A stretch of 64,000 nucleotides of DNA. Source: Legionella birminghamensis. Its GTDB lineage: Bacteria > Pseudomonadota > Gammaproteobacteria > Legionellales > Legionellaceae. The notes beneath the pieces are model-generated. The model made no database searches, was not told the origin of the DNA, and was given only the letters and a program-made list of their open reading frames with translations. Position numbers and translations under genes: made by a program. This document shows, one piece after another, positions 44,665 through 54,289 of this stretch. The stretch covers positions 1,922,001-1,986,000 of the forward strand of contig NZ_UGNW01000001.1 in assembly GCF_900452515.1 (NCBI RefSeq), written 5' to 3'. The first letter of the stretch is position 1, and each line of letters begins with the position of its first letter.

Positions 44665-47600
44665 CTACACAACAGCTTCTTTTTCAGTCATTTGCATGGT
44701 AGTTTGCGTTAGATCCAGTAACTCCCGAATTGCGACGAAATACATCGTATAATTCAGGCTTGAACTGGCGCGTAAATCAGACAATATGTGCTTCCAGCGC
44801 TCAATCAAACCGGAGTGACTTTCCGCCCAGGCGTTAAAGCAGCCCATGAAGTCTTTCTGCTGATTATCCAGCGTTACAACTCCCATGGTCAACTGCCTTT
44901 GCTGCCAATCTAAATCGTCTCTCAATGCTTCTCGCGACAGGGCCTCCCAATTATTGTCTGTTGGATGGGCAATAATCTGGGAACGGATCCAGTCCAAATC
45001 AAGAAACTCGCCAATACCAAAGTACAATTCTGCGACCTTCGGCACGCTGATATCAAGCAGTCGGGCAACCTCAACGATATCCATCGCTGAGAACATCGCG
45101 CGAACTGTTGTTAAATTATGCGCCAGTTGCGGGCTTAATCCTTCCTCAATCTTTTGATTATATTGAAGTGTATAAGCTTCCTTGTAATGAGCACCAAAAA
45201 TATCGGGGATAGCCTGCTTTAGCTCAGCGACACCAGGGGCAAAGGCCTTGACCGCTTTGCTGATATTCAAACGCAGTCGTTGATTTCGCAGGAACCATCT
45301 TGTCGTTCTTCTTAGCAGGCGAACGCAAGACATTACCAGATCAGTTTGCTTTTCAACGCTAATCAGGGTTTCCAGATTCGCTATCTGCTGCCAGATATTA
45401 TCAATATCCAGTGTGCTTCTGGCGATCATATAAGCGCGTACAATAGCCGATACTGGAGCGCCTGTTTCTTCCTGCATACGGAATACAAAATGGAAGCCCA
45501 TCTCATTGATTATGATATTACTTAATTTGGTCGCAATAATTTCACGCTTCAATGGATGTTCCTGCATCTGCTTGCTAAACCGCTCTTGCAAAGGCTTGGG
45601 GAAATAGCTAATCAAGATTCCTTTCAGATAACTATCTTCCGGCACATTGGTCGCCAGAATCTGCTCTTTAAGGATCGTCTTGCTATAACTTTGCAACACG
45701 GCAATCGCAGGCCGGCCAAGACCTTTTCCTAAGAGCTTTCTTTCCATGAATACTTTATCATCAGGCAAGAACTCCAGGGCGCGATCTATTTTTCCAGAGC
45801 GCTCCAACTCATTAATATAACGAGTATGCAGCTCGACCATTCGCAATGAGTTAGCCGCAGTAAAGCTGATTGAGCGTGTTTGCGTAAAATTATCTTTTAA
45901 TACAAGAGTTGCTACCTCTTCAGTCATTTCTTCCAAAAGCTCGTTTCGCTGTTTGAACGTTAAATCACCGGCGGCAACAATTGTATTCAACAGGATCTTG
46001 ATATTGACTTCTTTATCAGAGCAGCTTACCCCTGCCGAGTTGTCGATAAAGTCTGTGTATATCAGACCGCCTGCCAGGGAGTATTCGATTCTGGCAAGCT
46101 GGGTCAAGCCCAGGTTCCCGCCTTCGGCAACAACCTTGCAGCGTAATTGGGTTGCATTGATACGAATGGCATCATTGCTTCGATCCCCGACATCCAGATG
46201 GGTTTCAGTGGTTGCTTTAACGAAAGTCCCAATTCCCGCACTCCAGAGTAAATCGACTTTGGCGCGTAAAAGCAGCCGAATTAATTCGTTCGGTTCGATA
46301 TCGGATTGCTTAATTCCGAATATCTGCTTCATCTCTTTACTCACTGCAATGGATTTGGCATTACGATTGAAAACACCACCGCCCTTGGAGATTAATTTCT
46401 TATCGTAGTCCGCCCAAGTGGAACGCGGTAAATTAAATAAACGCTGACGTTCTTTGAAGCTTACCTCCGTATCCGGATTTGGATCGATAAAAATATGCAT
46501 GTGGTTAAAAGCGGCAACTAGTTTAATGCGGTGCGACAAGAGCATTCCATTACCGAAAACATCACCTGCCATATCACCGATACCCACCACAGTGAAATCA
46601 GTCGTGTTGATGTCGACATTCATTTCATAGAAATGCCGTTTGACTGACTCCCAGGCACCGCGGGCCGTAATACCAATTTTCTTGTGGTCATAGCCAACTG
46701 AGCCGCCAGATGCAAATGCATCTCCCAGCCAGAACCCATACTCCAGGGAGATGGCATTGGCAATATCCGAGAAAGTCGCAGTCCCTTTATCTGCAGCGAC
46801 AACCAGGTAAGGATCATCTTCATCAAAGCAAACTACATGTTCAGGTTTGACAATATTACCCTCTTTGTAATTGTCAGTAATATCAAGCAGGCCACGGATA
46901 AAATCCTGATAGCAGGCAATACCTTCTGCCAGCACCTCTTCCCTTGAGCCATTCACCGGCAGGCGCTTGGGAACAAATCCTCCCTTCGCACCAGAGGGAA
47001 CAATTACGGCATTTTTAACCTGCTGGGCTTTCATCAGGCCTAAAATTTCAGTTCGGAAATCCTCACGGCGATCTGACCACCGCAAGCCTCCTCGGGCAAC
47101 CTTGCCGCCACGAAGATGCACGCCTTCAAATCGGGGGGAGTAAACAAAAATTTCAAATAAAGGATGCGGCTTGGGTAAGTTGGGTATTAATTTACTATTC
47201 AATTTTATAGAAAGATAAGGCGCACTCCTACCCTGTTCATCCACCTGATAATAATTAGTTCTCAGCGTGGCGGCCATTGTGTGAACGTATTGTCTGATAA
47301 TTTTATCTTCATCAAGATTGGCGACATTATCCAATGCAGCAAACACTTCCTCTACCTTCTCGCCAAACTGAATTTCCCGTTTGGGATTAGCCTGCGGATT
47401 AAAGCGCATTTCAAAAAGCTCAACCAGCTTTTTAGCAATCATGGGATTGTTATTCAGCGCAGACTCAATATACTCCTGGCTGAATGTAAGCCCTATTTGT
47501 TTGAAATAGCGCGCATAAGTGCGTAAGACAGCGACCTGTTCCCAGTTCAGACCCGCCGCGAGCACCAGCTGATTGAAACCGTCATTCTCTGCTTCACCGA

Positions 47601-49539
47601 ACCATACGCTGGCAAAGGCATTCTGGAACAAATCCTTGATTTCATCGATATCAAAGCAATCGCCCCCGGTGTATTGCAAGGAGAAATCATTAATCCAGGT
47701 GGTTTTGCCATCTTCGAATTTTAATGTATAAGGTCTCTCACTGATAGCACGCATTCCCAGACGCTCAATGATAGGTAGTACGTCTGACAATGGAATGGTG
47801 TTATCGTGTTGATAAATTTTAAGCCGGAAACTATTTGCGACTTCATCCATAGGACGATAAAAATTCATTACCAGCGGATTATCTTTGGATAAGGCCTCTA
47901 TATGCTTGATATCATAGACAGCCGTTCGAGGCGTAAAATTATCGCGGTAAGCGCCAGGGAATGCTGATTTATAACGCGCATTAAGCCGGTTCGACATTTC
48001 TTCACCAAACGCTTCTGACAGGAAATGCTGCAAATCATCTGTCCAGGAACGGCCAATCTCGATAAGCTTTTGCTCGATTTCTTTGAAATCCCATTCCGTA
48101 TTATCCTGGGGATTGGTTTTGATAATGAAATGGATCCGGGCAAGTACTGATTCAGAGAACCAGGTTGAGAAGCTAATCTCCTGTGCGTTAAAACTTTCTG
48201 CCAGTACTTTCTGCATCGCCTGACGCAATTCAGTATTAAACCGCTCTTTGGGTACATACACCAGACAGGATACAAAACGGCGATACACGTCTGTCCGCGC
48301 AAACATGCGGATACGGCGGCGCTCCTGCATATAGAAAATACCCATTGCAATTTCAAGCAATTCGTCTTCGGACGCTTGAATCAAATCATCTCTTGGCAAG
48401 GTTTCGAGAATATTAAGCAGCACTTTTCCGGCATGGCTTCGGGGATTCAGGTTGGAGTTCTTCATCACCGTAGCTACTTTATGCCTTAGAAAAGGAATAT
48501 GCTTGGGATTGGTATTATATGCCGCTGAAGTATAGAGTCCGATAATACGTCTTTCGCCAATGACCTGTCCTTGCTTGTTGAAGCGTTTCACGCCGATATA
48601 ATCGGTATAGGCGCCTCGATGAACAGTCGCCTCTGTATTGGTTTTAAACATAACCAGTGCACGATTGGACAATGTCAGTTCACGCGCTTCAGGCGTCATC
48701 GCCGAAATGCTGCGAACATTCGACTTGCTCATACTCGCACGCAAAACCCCCAGACCGGTTTGTGCAATCGGCTGCAGGATTGTTTCCTGGCCTTTATGCA
48801 CCAGATCGTAATCGCGGATCCCCAGGAACGTAAAATGATGATCCTCTATCCAGCTTAAAAATTCTTTTGCTTCTTCCACCTCAGCCTGATCAATAACACT
48901 TGCAGCCTCACTGAGTTCATCAATTGCTTCACGCACTCTTTGCCGCATCATGGGCCAATCTTCTACAATAGCACGGTTATCTTCCAGGACACGCTCAAAA
49001 TTCCGGTGTAATTCCTCAAGCACTTCCGGATCAGTCTGGCGATCAATCTCGATAAAAATAGGGGCCTCTACATACAAAGATTGCCCTTTTTCGCTGCTGC
49101 CTCGGGGTAATACCTCAGAGACCTGATGCTCCTTGTTTCTTCGAACCGTAAAGCCGCCCATATGAATAACCAGGTGCGATACCAGCCCAAGACGGTTAAT
49201 GACCATGCGTAATGTATCAACCAGAAAAGGCATATCATCGGTAATGACTTCAACTACAGTATGCGTAGTCTGCCACCCATGCCTTTCATAATCGGGATTA
49301 TAAATACGGATTTTGGTTTCATTGGTTGAGCGTTGCTGAATGAGTGCCCAAAAATTGATGGCTGCGCCATACAGATCATCAATATCCCACTCACCCAGAT
49401 CTTCAAGCGCTACGGTACCATAAAATTGGCGAACAAATTCCGCACAAAAAAGCCCCTGCTCACCAGTCATTTTCTGACGCAATTTATCTACAACTTCCTG
49501 GATAATCAGATCCTTGCCCGCTTCGAACTTATAAGACAT
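44665..49539 (-). CDS. large NAD-specific glutamate dehydrogenase
   Basis: The 1624-residue enzyme converts glutamate to 2-oxoglutarate and ammonia with NAD, feeding the TCA cycle in an organism that lives on amino acids. Length and layout match the 180-kDa class: a long N-terminal region with ACT-like segments, the central catalytic part (RGGLRWSDRREDFRTEILGL and MKAQQVKNAVIVPSGAKGGF with the catalytic Lys), the NAD-binding region (VVGIGDMAGDVFGNGMLLS) and a C-terminal regulatory part. The start has AGGT near the ATG and the protein begins MSYKFEAGKD. It is preceded by no gene on its strand within 130 bp. Confidence 0.95.
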   Translation of the reverse strand: MSYKFEAGKDLIIQEVVDKLRQKMTGEQGLFCAEFVRQFYGTVALEDLGEWDIDDLYGAAINFWALIQQRSTNETKIRIYNPDYERHGWQTTHTVVEVITDDMPFLVDTLRMVINRLGLVSHLVIHMGGFTVRRNKEHQVSEVLPRGSSEKGQSLYVEAPIFIEIDRQTDPEVLEELHRNFERVLEDNRAIVEDWPMMRQRVREAIDELSEAASVIDQAEVEEAKEFLSWIEDHHFTFLGIRDYDLVHKGQETILQPIAQTGLGVLRASMSKSNVRSISAMTPEARELTLSNRALVMFKTNTEATVHRGAYTDYIGVKRFNKQGQVIGERRIIGLYTSAAYNTNPKHIPFLRHKVATVMKNSNLNPRSHAGKVLLNILETLPRDDLIQASEDELLEIAMGIFYMQERRRIRMFARTDVYRRFVSCLVYVPKERFNTELRQAMQKVLAESFNAQEISFSTWFSESVLARIHFIIKTNPQDNTEWDFKEIEQKLIEIGRSWTDDLQHFLSEAFGEEMSNRLNARYKSAFPGAYRDNFTPRTAVYDIKHIEALSKDNPLVMNFYRPMDEVANSFRLKIYQHDNTIPLSDVLPIIERLGMRAISERPYTLKFEDGKTTWINDFSLQYTGGDCFDIDEIKDLFQNAFASVWFGEAENDGFNQLVLAAGLNWEQVAVLRTYARYFKQIGLTFSQEYIESALNNNPMIAKKLVELFEMRFNPQANPKREIQFGEKVEEVFAALDNVANLDEDKIIRQYVHTMAATLRTNYYQVDEQGRSAPYLSIKLNSKLIPNLPKPHPLFEIFVYSPRFEGVHLRGGKVARGGLRWSDRREDFRTEILGLMKAQQVKNAVIVPSGAKGGFVPKRLPVNGSREEVLAEGIACYQDFIRGLLDITDNYKEGNIVKPEHVVCFDEDDPYLVVAADKGTATFSDIANAISLEYGFWLGDAFASGGSVGYDHKKIGITARGAWESVKRHFYEMNVDINTTDFTVVGIGDMAGDVFGNGMLLSHRIKLVAAFNHMHIFIDPNPDTEVSFKERQRLFNLPRSTWADYDKKLISKGGGVFNRNAKSIAVSKEMKQIFGIKQSDIEPNELIRLLLRAKVDLLWSAGIGTFVKATTETHLDVGDRSNDAIRINATQLRCKVVAEGGNLGLTQLARIEYSLAGGLIYTDFIDNSAGVSCSDKEVNIKILLNTIVAAGDLTFKQRNELLEEMTEEVATLVLKDNFTQTRSISFTAANSLRMVELHTRYINELERSGKIDRALEFLPDDKVFMERKLLGKGLGRPAIAVLQSYSKTILKEQILATNVPEDSYLKGILISYFPKPLQERFSKQMQEHPLKREIIATKLSNIIINEMGFHFVFRMQEETGAPVSAIVRAYMIARSTLDIDNIWQQIANLETLISVEKQTDLVMSCVRLLRRTTRWFLRNQRLRLNISKAVKAFAPGVAELKQAIPDIFGAHYKEAYTLQYNQKIEEGLSPQLAHNLTTVRAMFSAMDIVEVARLLDISVPKVAELYFGIGEFLDLDWIRSQIIAHPTDNNWEALSREALRDDLDWQQRQLTMGVVTLDNQQKDFMGCFNAWAESHSGLIERWKHILSDLRASSSLNYTMYFVAIRELLDLTQTTMQMTEKEAVV

Positions 49540-49676
49540 GCATTTACCTCATCAGGATGGGAATAAATTTTTGTGACGAATTATATACTGTACCCTATTA
49601 AATATGCGAGAAATTAAAGCACAGAAATATAAACAATCTGCAGATTTTCTCGAAAATTCCCATTCATTTCCGAAGC

Positions 49677-50159
49677 CTAACGAATATAAACCGGGGTTCC
49701 AACCTCTACCCAGTCAGTTAACTCGATGATCTGGCTATTATTCATACGAATGCAGCCATGAGACCCTGGCTGACGTAACCGGCTGCTATCAGGCGTTCCA
49801 TGAATGTAGATATAGCGGTTAAGACTATCCACTTCCCCACCCTGATTCCTTCCGGGTTCCATGCCATCCAATTGCAAAATGCGGGTTAGAATCCAGTCCC
49901 GTTGAGGAAATTGACTGGCGAATTCCTCGGTATAAACCTCTCCTGTCCACTCTCTGGCTACAAATACTGCATTGGGTTGTGCTGTCAACCCCAATCTGCT
50001 ATGAATACGGTGCCAGCCTCTGGGGGTACAGAAGCTCCCTTTTGCTTCACCCAAGCCGTTTTTCGCAGAGGAAACAGGATAAACAAATCGAATACAGTCG
50101 GATTCGTAGCAATACATCAATTGTTCCTGTGTATCAATGACTATGATTTGTCTGTTCAT
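49677..50159 (-). CDS. L,D-transpeptidase of the YkuD family, no signal peptide
   Basis: A 160-residue YkuD-domain protein. Seen: YIHGTP and SHGCIRMNN with the catalytic His and Cys, the core of L,D-transpeptidases. Unlike typical members it has no signal peptide or LysM domain and starts with a strand (MNRQIIVIDTQEQL), so its access to peptidoglycan is unclear. Its ATG overlaps the stop of the aldehyde dehydrogenase gene by four bases, an unexpected partnership. Confidence 0.85.
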   Translation of the reverse strand: MNRQIIVIDTQEQLMYCYESDCIRFVYPVSSAKNGLGEAKGSFCTPRGWHRIHSRLGLTAQPNAVFVAREWTGEVYTEEFASQFPQRDWILTRILQLDGMEPGRNQGGEVDSLNRYIYIHGTPDSSRLRQPGSHGCIRMNNSQIIELTDWVEVGTPVYIR

Positions 50160-51523
50160 TTAATTGCAACGGTTTTTACATTTACAAATTCCAGGATCCC
50201 CTCACGGGAAAGCTCGCGGCCTATTCCTGAATTCTTTATACCTCCAAAGGGAACACGGGGGTCAGATGCAACAAATGCATTTACAAAACAGGAGCCAGCC
50301 TCTATTTCGTCGCGGGCGATTCTTTCACCACGCTCAAGATCACGAGTGAAAACCGCCGCTCCCAGCCCATATCGGGTATGATTGGCAAGCTCAATACCTT
50401 GTTTTTCATCTCTGGCATCAATCAGCGCAATAACTGGTCCGAATAATTCCTCGTCAAATGCCGGCATACCGGGTTTTACATCAACCAGTAAGGTTGGCGG
50501 GTAATAGAAGCCGGCCCCTTGCGGAATTTGTCCTCCGCAAATAAGTCCCGCAGCTTTGCTGATACTTTGCTCTACTTGCTGTTGAAGCGTTTTTCGTAAA
50601 TCATTTCTGGCCATTGGACCAAGACGCGTCGTTTTTTTTGCCGGATCATCCATTTTATACTCAACTATTAATTGCTGGATCTTCTCTTGCAGCTTCTCTT
50701 TAATTGATTGAACAACAATAACGCGCTTTGCAGCAATACAAACCTGGCCGCAATTATTTAAACGCGAAGAAACAACAGCCTGGGCGGCAATATCCAGATC
50801 CGCATCCTCGAGTATTAAATAGGGATCGCTGCCCCCTAACTCGAGAACAGCCTTTTTCAGATGTGAAACAGCGGCTCCGCCGACTATACGGCCTGCTTTC
50901 TCACTTCCGGTGAAACTTAATCCAGCAATCTGCGGGTGTGCAATCACTTTCGCGGCCACCTCATTGTCAATGATTAAATTCTGAAATAAACCCAGGGGAA
51001 AACCTGCCTCAAGAAATAATTGTTCCATTAAATTGCCTGCGCCGATTGAAATTGGCGCATGTTTTAATATCACGGCATTCCCAGCCATGATGGCTGGAAT
51101 TGCACAACGAAATACCTGCCAAAATGGAAAATTCCAGGGCATAATCGCTAGAATTACCCCCATTGGCTTGTAACAGACAAGCGTTTTTTTCATTTCCGTC
51201 TGGATACTGTGGTCAGCCAAATAGTGTTCTGCATGCAGGGCATAATGATCACAAAGCCAGGCGCATTTTTCAATTTCGGCCTGTGCCTGCGTCATTGGCT
51301 TACCCATCTCCATTGTAATCATTTGAGACAATGCTTCTGTTTTTTGCCTTAGGAGTTTAGCCAAGGCATTGACCAGAACAGATTTGTCGCTGAATGACTT
51401 TTTTCTCCAATGTGTGTAGGCGGCGAAGGCTGAATCTATTTTTTGTTCAGCTGCCTTAAAATCCAGTGCAGTATATTCATTAATTACTTTTTCATTTGCC
51501 GGATTAACGGTTTGAAATATCAT
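50156..51523 (-). CDS. NAD(P)-dependent aldehyde dehydrogenase, succinate-semialdehyde type
   Basis: A 455-residue ALDH of the short YneI/Sad subgroup. Seen: MPWNFPFWQVFR, the Rossmann-binding region GLSFTGSEKAGRIVGG, the catalytic Glu in VLELGGSDPY, the catalytic Cys in NNCGQVCIAAKR and LFGPVIALI. Size and order favour succinate-semialdehyde dehydrogenase, linking GABA or aminobutyrate catabolism to the TCA cycle, but substrate preference cannot be read from the sequence. AGGAG precedes the ATG. The transpeptidase gene is coupled at its 3' end. Confidence 0.88.
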   Translation of the reverse strand: MIFQTVNPANEKVINEYTALDFKAAEQKIDSAFAAYTHWRKKSFSDKSVLVNALAKLLRQKTEALSQMITMEMGKPMTQAQAEIEKCAWLCDHYALHAEHYLADHSIQTEMKKTLVCYKPMGVILAIMPWNFPFWQVFRCAIPAIMAGNAVILKHAPISIGAGNLMEQLFLEAGFPLGLFQNLIIDNEVAAKVIAHPQIAGLSFTGSEKAGRIVGGAAVSHLKKAVLELGGSDPYLILEDADLDIAAQAVVSSRLNNCGQVCIAAKRVIVVQSIKEKLQEKIQQLIVEYKMDDPAKKTTRLGPMARNDLRKTLQQQVEQSISKAAGLICGGQIPQGAGFYYPPTLLVDVKPGMPAFDEELFGPVIALIDARDEKQGIELANHTRYGLGAAVFTRDLERGERIARDEIEAGSCFVNAFVASDPRVPFGGIKNSGIGRELSREGILEFVNVKTVAIK

Positions 51524-51798
51524 ATTTCATCTCCTGTGAGCGATCTTCCCCGACTTGACACCGATACCGAGAATTTATTTAAAGCTAAGTATAACACTCT
51601 CATGCACATTTCTGGATACTGGAAAAAGTATAATAATTAATTATTTGGATCTATTTTTATATAGGGTTGGCTTTAATTACACAATTAAATCACTTAGATA
51701 ACTGTCATTCTTGCCTCTAATAATTGATTGTTGTTACTATTTTGTAATTTGTTACGTTTGGAATAATTCCAAGATCGTACTTGCATACAGGATTAAAA

Positions 51799-52581
51799 AT
51801 GACAAAACAAAATCTGGGCTACCGTTTTTCTCAATATCTGGTCGCCTGGGCCGTCCATGCATTTACTGCCAGCGCTGCGTATGTGGGAATATTAACCCTT
51901 ATTAAAATTTACCAACAGGAATACCAGCAAGCGCTTTGGTATATGGCTATCGCTGTTGTCATCGATGCTCTTGATGGTACTTTTGCGAGGCTGGTCAAGG
52001 TTAAGATGGTATTACCAAACATCGATGGCGCATTGCTGGATAACCTTGTAGATTATGTCAACTATGTCATCACCCCTTGTTTCTTTTTATATGTGAAGGC
52101 CGACATGCTGCCTCCTTCGCTTAATTTATTGATAATTATAGCGATTACAATTACTTCTTCTTATCAGTTTACCCAGTCTGATGCTAAAACTCCCGATCAT
52201 TTCTTTAAGGGCTTTCCCTGCTATTGGAATATCGTCATTTTCTATATGTTTATTTTTAACACCTCGATGTACACCAATGCACTCATTTTAGGGATCCTTT
52301 GCCTGTTGGTTTTTGTGCCTGTTAAATATGTCTATCCCTCAAGGCTTGATTATCTGACAGAATCCAAAGCTTTAAAGATATTGATGCATGTATTTTCAAT
52401 TATGTACGGGATCTGTTCCGCGATAATTTTATGGACCTACCCGGTTTTGAATCCATTCTGCCTGGCCGTCTCACTTATTTATATTGTGATCTATCTGGCA
52501 TTAAGTATTTATCGAACCTATTATCCGATGATTAAATCACGTATCATCGCTCATCGGGAAGAATTAGAAAACAAGGTCTAA
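51799..52581 (+). CDS. pcs: phosphatidylcholine synthase
   Basis: CDP-alcohol phosphatidyltransferase that joins choline to CDP-diacylglycerol in one step. Seen: DGTFAR at about residue 60, then after a gap GALLDNLVDY, the long-spaced family motif found in Pcs, and eight hydrophobic segments over 260 residues. An in-frame TTG at 51781 would add six residues; the ATG at 51799 with AGGA before it is preferred. Pcs allows use of host choline and fits an intracellular lifestyle. A hairpin covers the stop codon. Confidence 0.88.
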   Translation: MTKQNLGYRFSQYLVAWAVHAFTASAAYVGILTLIKIYQQEYQQALWYMAIAVVIDALDGTFARLVKVKMVLPNIDGALLDNLVDYVNYVITPCFFLYVKADMLPPSLNLLIIIAITITSSYQFTQSDAKTPDHFFKGFPCYWNIVIFYMFIFNTSMYTNALILGILCLLVFVPVKYVYPSRLDYLTESKALKILMHVFSIMYGICSAIILWTYPVLNPFCLAVSLIYIVIYLALSIYRTYYPMIKSRIIAHREELENKV

Positions 52582-52601
52582 AAGTAGGTTCACTTTTAGA
52601 C
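52576..52601 (+). terminator. perfect hairpin over the pcs stop codon
   Basis: GTCTAAAAGT (52576-52585) pairs perfectly with ACTTTTAGAC (52592-52601) around AGGTTC. It includes the TAA stop of pcs. No T run follows, so it may be mRNA 3' protection rather than a terminator. Confidence 0.4.
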
Positions 52602-52647
52602 TCGATCTATTTAAAATAGCCGCTTTTGAATTGGTATAAGGTTAATA

Positions 52648-53130
52648 ATGTCATTAGTTAAAACAGGGTTTGCAGGAGTTTTGTCTATTCTTGCTTCAGT
52701 AAGCGGCTACGCTGAAGGCTTTCCACGAGGCTGTGAAGTGACAGGCTTTGGCTATAATGGATACAATTTAGTCCTTAATGAAACTGGCGAACAAAGCTAC
52801 TACCTCATTCAGAATCGAAGCACTCATAATGTTGAATTGCAACGTATCGAGACAAAAGAAGTATTTATGAGTCCTCCCCTAACAGCAAAATTACAGGCTG
52901 CAAATTGGGCTGCATTTGCATCCGATGAAAAAGAATTTAACTTTCAATGTTTTGTTGTAGAAGATAACAACACTGAAAAAGTCGATTGCCGTGAGGTTCT
53001 CGATGTATGCCAATACCCAAGAGCAAAATTCGCTTTAAGCAATATGGGTAATTATTGGGTTTCCACTAACAAACCACAACGTGAAGTTATCAATGACTCA
53101 GCAGCAAAAGGCATCTATTTACGCTGGTAA
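52648..53130 (+). CDS. exported protein resembling enhanced entry protein EnhB
   Basis: A 160-residue protein with a signal peptide (TGFAGVLSILASVSGYAEG) and a small domain with four Cys (GCEVTGFGYN, FQCFVVE, KVDCREVLDVCQYPRAKF) that could form two disulfides. The pattern FPRGCEVTGFGYNGYNLVLN and the C-terminal GNYWVSTNKPQ look like Legionella EnhB-family proteins as I remember them, which is not a strong basis. EnhB-type genes have been linked to host-cell entry. The next gene begins four bases after the stop. Confidence 0.6.
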   Translation: MSLVKTGFAGVLSILASVSGYAEGFPRGCEVTGFGYNGYNLVLNETGEQSYYLIQNRSTHNVELQRIETKEVFMSPPLTAKLQAANWAAFASDEKEFNFQCFVVEDNNTEKVDCREVLDVCQYPRAKFALSNMGNYWVSTNKPQREVINDSAAKGIYLRW

Positions 53131-53134
53131 CAAG

Positions 53135-53635
53135 ATGTCGCTAACATTCCGTGATTATTTCTTTCTACTCGTTGGCATAGCGGGAGCGATCATTACTCTG
53201 TATGGTTTTACCCAGTTTAATGCGCAAGCTTATTATGTTGCTGGCTCCAGCCTGCTTTTAATCACGGCTATTTATTCAAGGCTGGTTTTTTTCATTGCTC
53301 TCGAGTTAATATTGATTGCGGGCCATGGTGCTATATTGCTTGGGATTGGTTCTATCCTGCAATTTGCTATCCCTGTCCTGTTATGTATTCAGCTATTGAC
53401 CTTTTTCTACCTTATCGGACAACTCAATAATATCTATCTTTTGATTGGGATTGTTGGAATTGGAAGTTTATCTATCGGTTTTGCTTATGCCAATGACTGG
53501 ATATTTTTTATTGGCGGCGTATCCCTGGCGATTTATGCCTTTTCTATTGTTAAAAAAAATCCGCTGGTATTACTCTGGGCGATATTAAACAGTTTGTTTG
53601 CACTTATTGCTATTATTAATGTAATTTTTAGCTAA
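53135..53635 (+). CDS. polytopic membrane protein of unknown function
   Basis: A 166-residue protein with seven hydrophobic segments and very few charged residues (FFLLVGIAGAIITLYGF, LIAGHGAILLGIGSILQFAI, IVGIGSLSIGFAYANDWIFF). No family is recognised. An ATG at 53081 lies inside the previous gene and would overlap it by 50 bp. The ATG at 53135 directly follows the previous stop and starts at the first membrane segment, so it is chosen. Co-transcription with the EnhB-like gene is likely. Confidence 0.7.
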   Translation: MSLTFRDYFFLLVGIAGAIITLYGFTQFNAQAYYVAGSSLLLITAIYSRLVFFIALELILIAGHGAILLGIGSILQFAIPVLLCIQLLTFFYLIGQLNNIYLLIGIVGIGSLSIGFAYANDWIFFIGGVSLAIYAFSIVKKNPLVLLWAILNSLFALIAIINVIFS

Positions 53636-53654
53636 CTGTACTAAAGGAGTAGCT

Positions 53655-54212
53655 ATGGCAAGAACACCTTCAAATATGACAGAACTGGGAACGCCCGCTC
53701 CTCAATTTTCCCTGACTGATGTGATCTCTAACAAACGGGTCGATCTGCGTTCACATCAGGGCAAGATTGCTACTGTCATTATGTTTATCTGTAATCATTG
53801 CCCTTATGTAAAGCATGTCAATAGAGAGCTCAGTCAATTGGCAAAAGATTATTCCGGCAAAGACATCAGTTTTATTGCTATAAACTCTAACGATGTTAAA
53901 AATTACCCGGATGATTCCCCTGAAAACATGCGCATCACGGCTATCCAGGAGAACTATCAATTCCCTTATTTATTTGATGAAACCCAGGAAGTAGCCAAAG
54001 CTTATCAAGCGGCCTGCACCCCTGACTTTTTTATTTACGATGCTGATTTAAAATTGGTATATCGCGGCCAACTTGACGATTCACGCCCGGGAAATCAAAT
54101 TCCAGTCACCGGCAGTTCCATTCGGGAGGCGCTTGACTGTCTGATGAGCAACCAGTCAATTTCTACAGAACAAAAACCCAGTCTGGGATGCAATATTAAG
54201 TGGAAGGAATAG
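53655..54212 (+). CDS. thioredoxin-fold peroxiredoxin-like protein
   Basis: A 185-residue cytoplasmic protein of the AhpC/TSA-redoxin group. Seen: TELGTPAPQFSL at the start of the fold, the active-site segment FICNHCPYVKHV with a CxxC pair near residues 46-49, and the cis-Pro loop CTPDFFIYD. The CNHCPYV form is typical of thioredoxin-like proteins annotated as alkyl hydroperoxide reductase/thiol-specific antioxidant. The substrate is unknown. AAGGAG precedes the ATG. Confidence 0.85.
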   Translation: MARTPSNMTELGTPAPQFSLTDVISNKRVDLRSHQGKIATVIMFICNHCPYVKHVNRELSQLAKDYSGKDISFIAINSNDVKNYPDDSPENMRITAIQENYQFPYLFDETQEVAKAYQAACTPDFFIYDADLKLVYRGQLDDSRPGNQIPVTGSSIREALDCLMSNQSISTEQKPSLGCNIKWKE

Positions 54213-54229
54213 CTGCTTAATATGGTCTT

Positions 54230-54249
54230 GTTGGGCTTTACAGCCCAAC
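54230..54249 (+). repeat. short hairpin repeat, GTTGGGC...GCCCAAC
   Basis: A 7-bp stem (54230-54236 with 54243-54249) closes the same loop TTTACA and is followed by CTACA as at 7602-7621. The outer pair has changed on both sides (C-G to T-A), keeping the stem. It lies 18 bp after the redoxin stop. Confidence 0.7.
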
Positions 54250-54289
54250 CTACACTTTCTACAGTTGCACAATAAAAAAGGAAAATAGA

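Noticed and set aside
45953-48356. Frames of about 150 residues in other phases of the glutamate dehydrogenase gene
   Set aside because: The long conserved dehydrogenase frame accounts for the sequence; the shadows lack start signals and family features.
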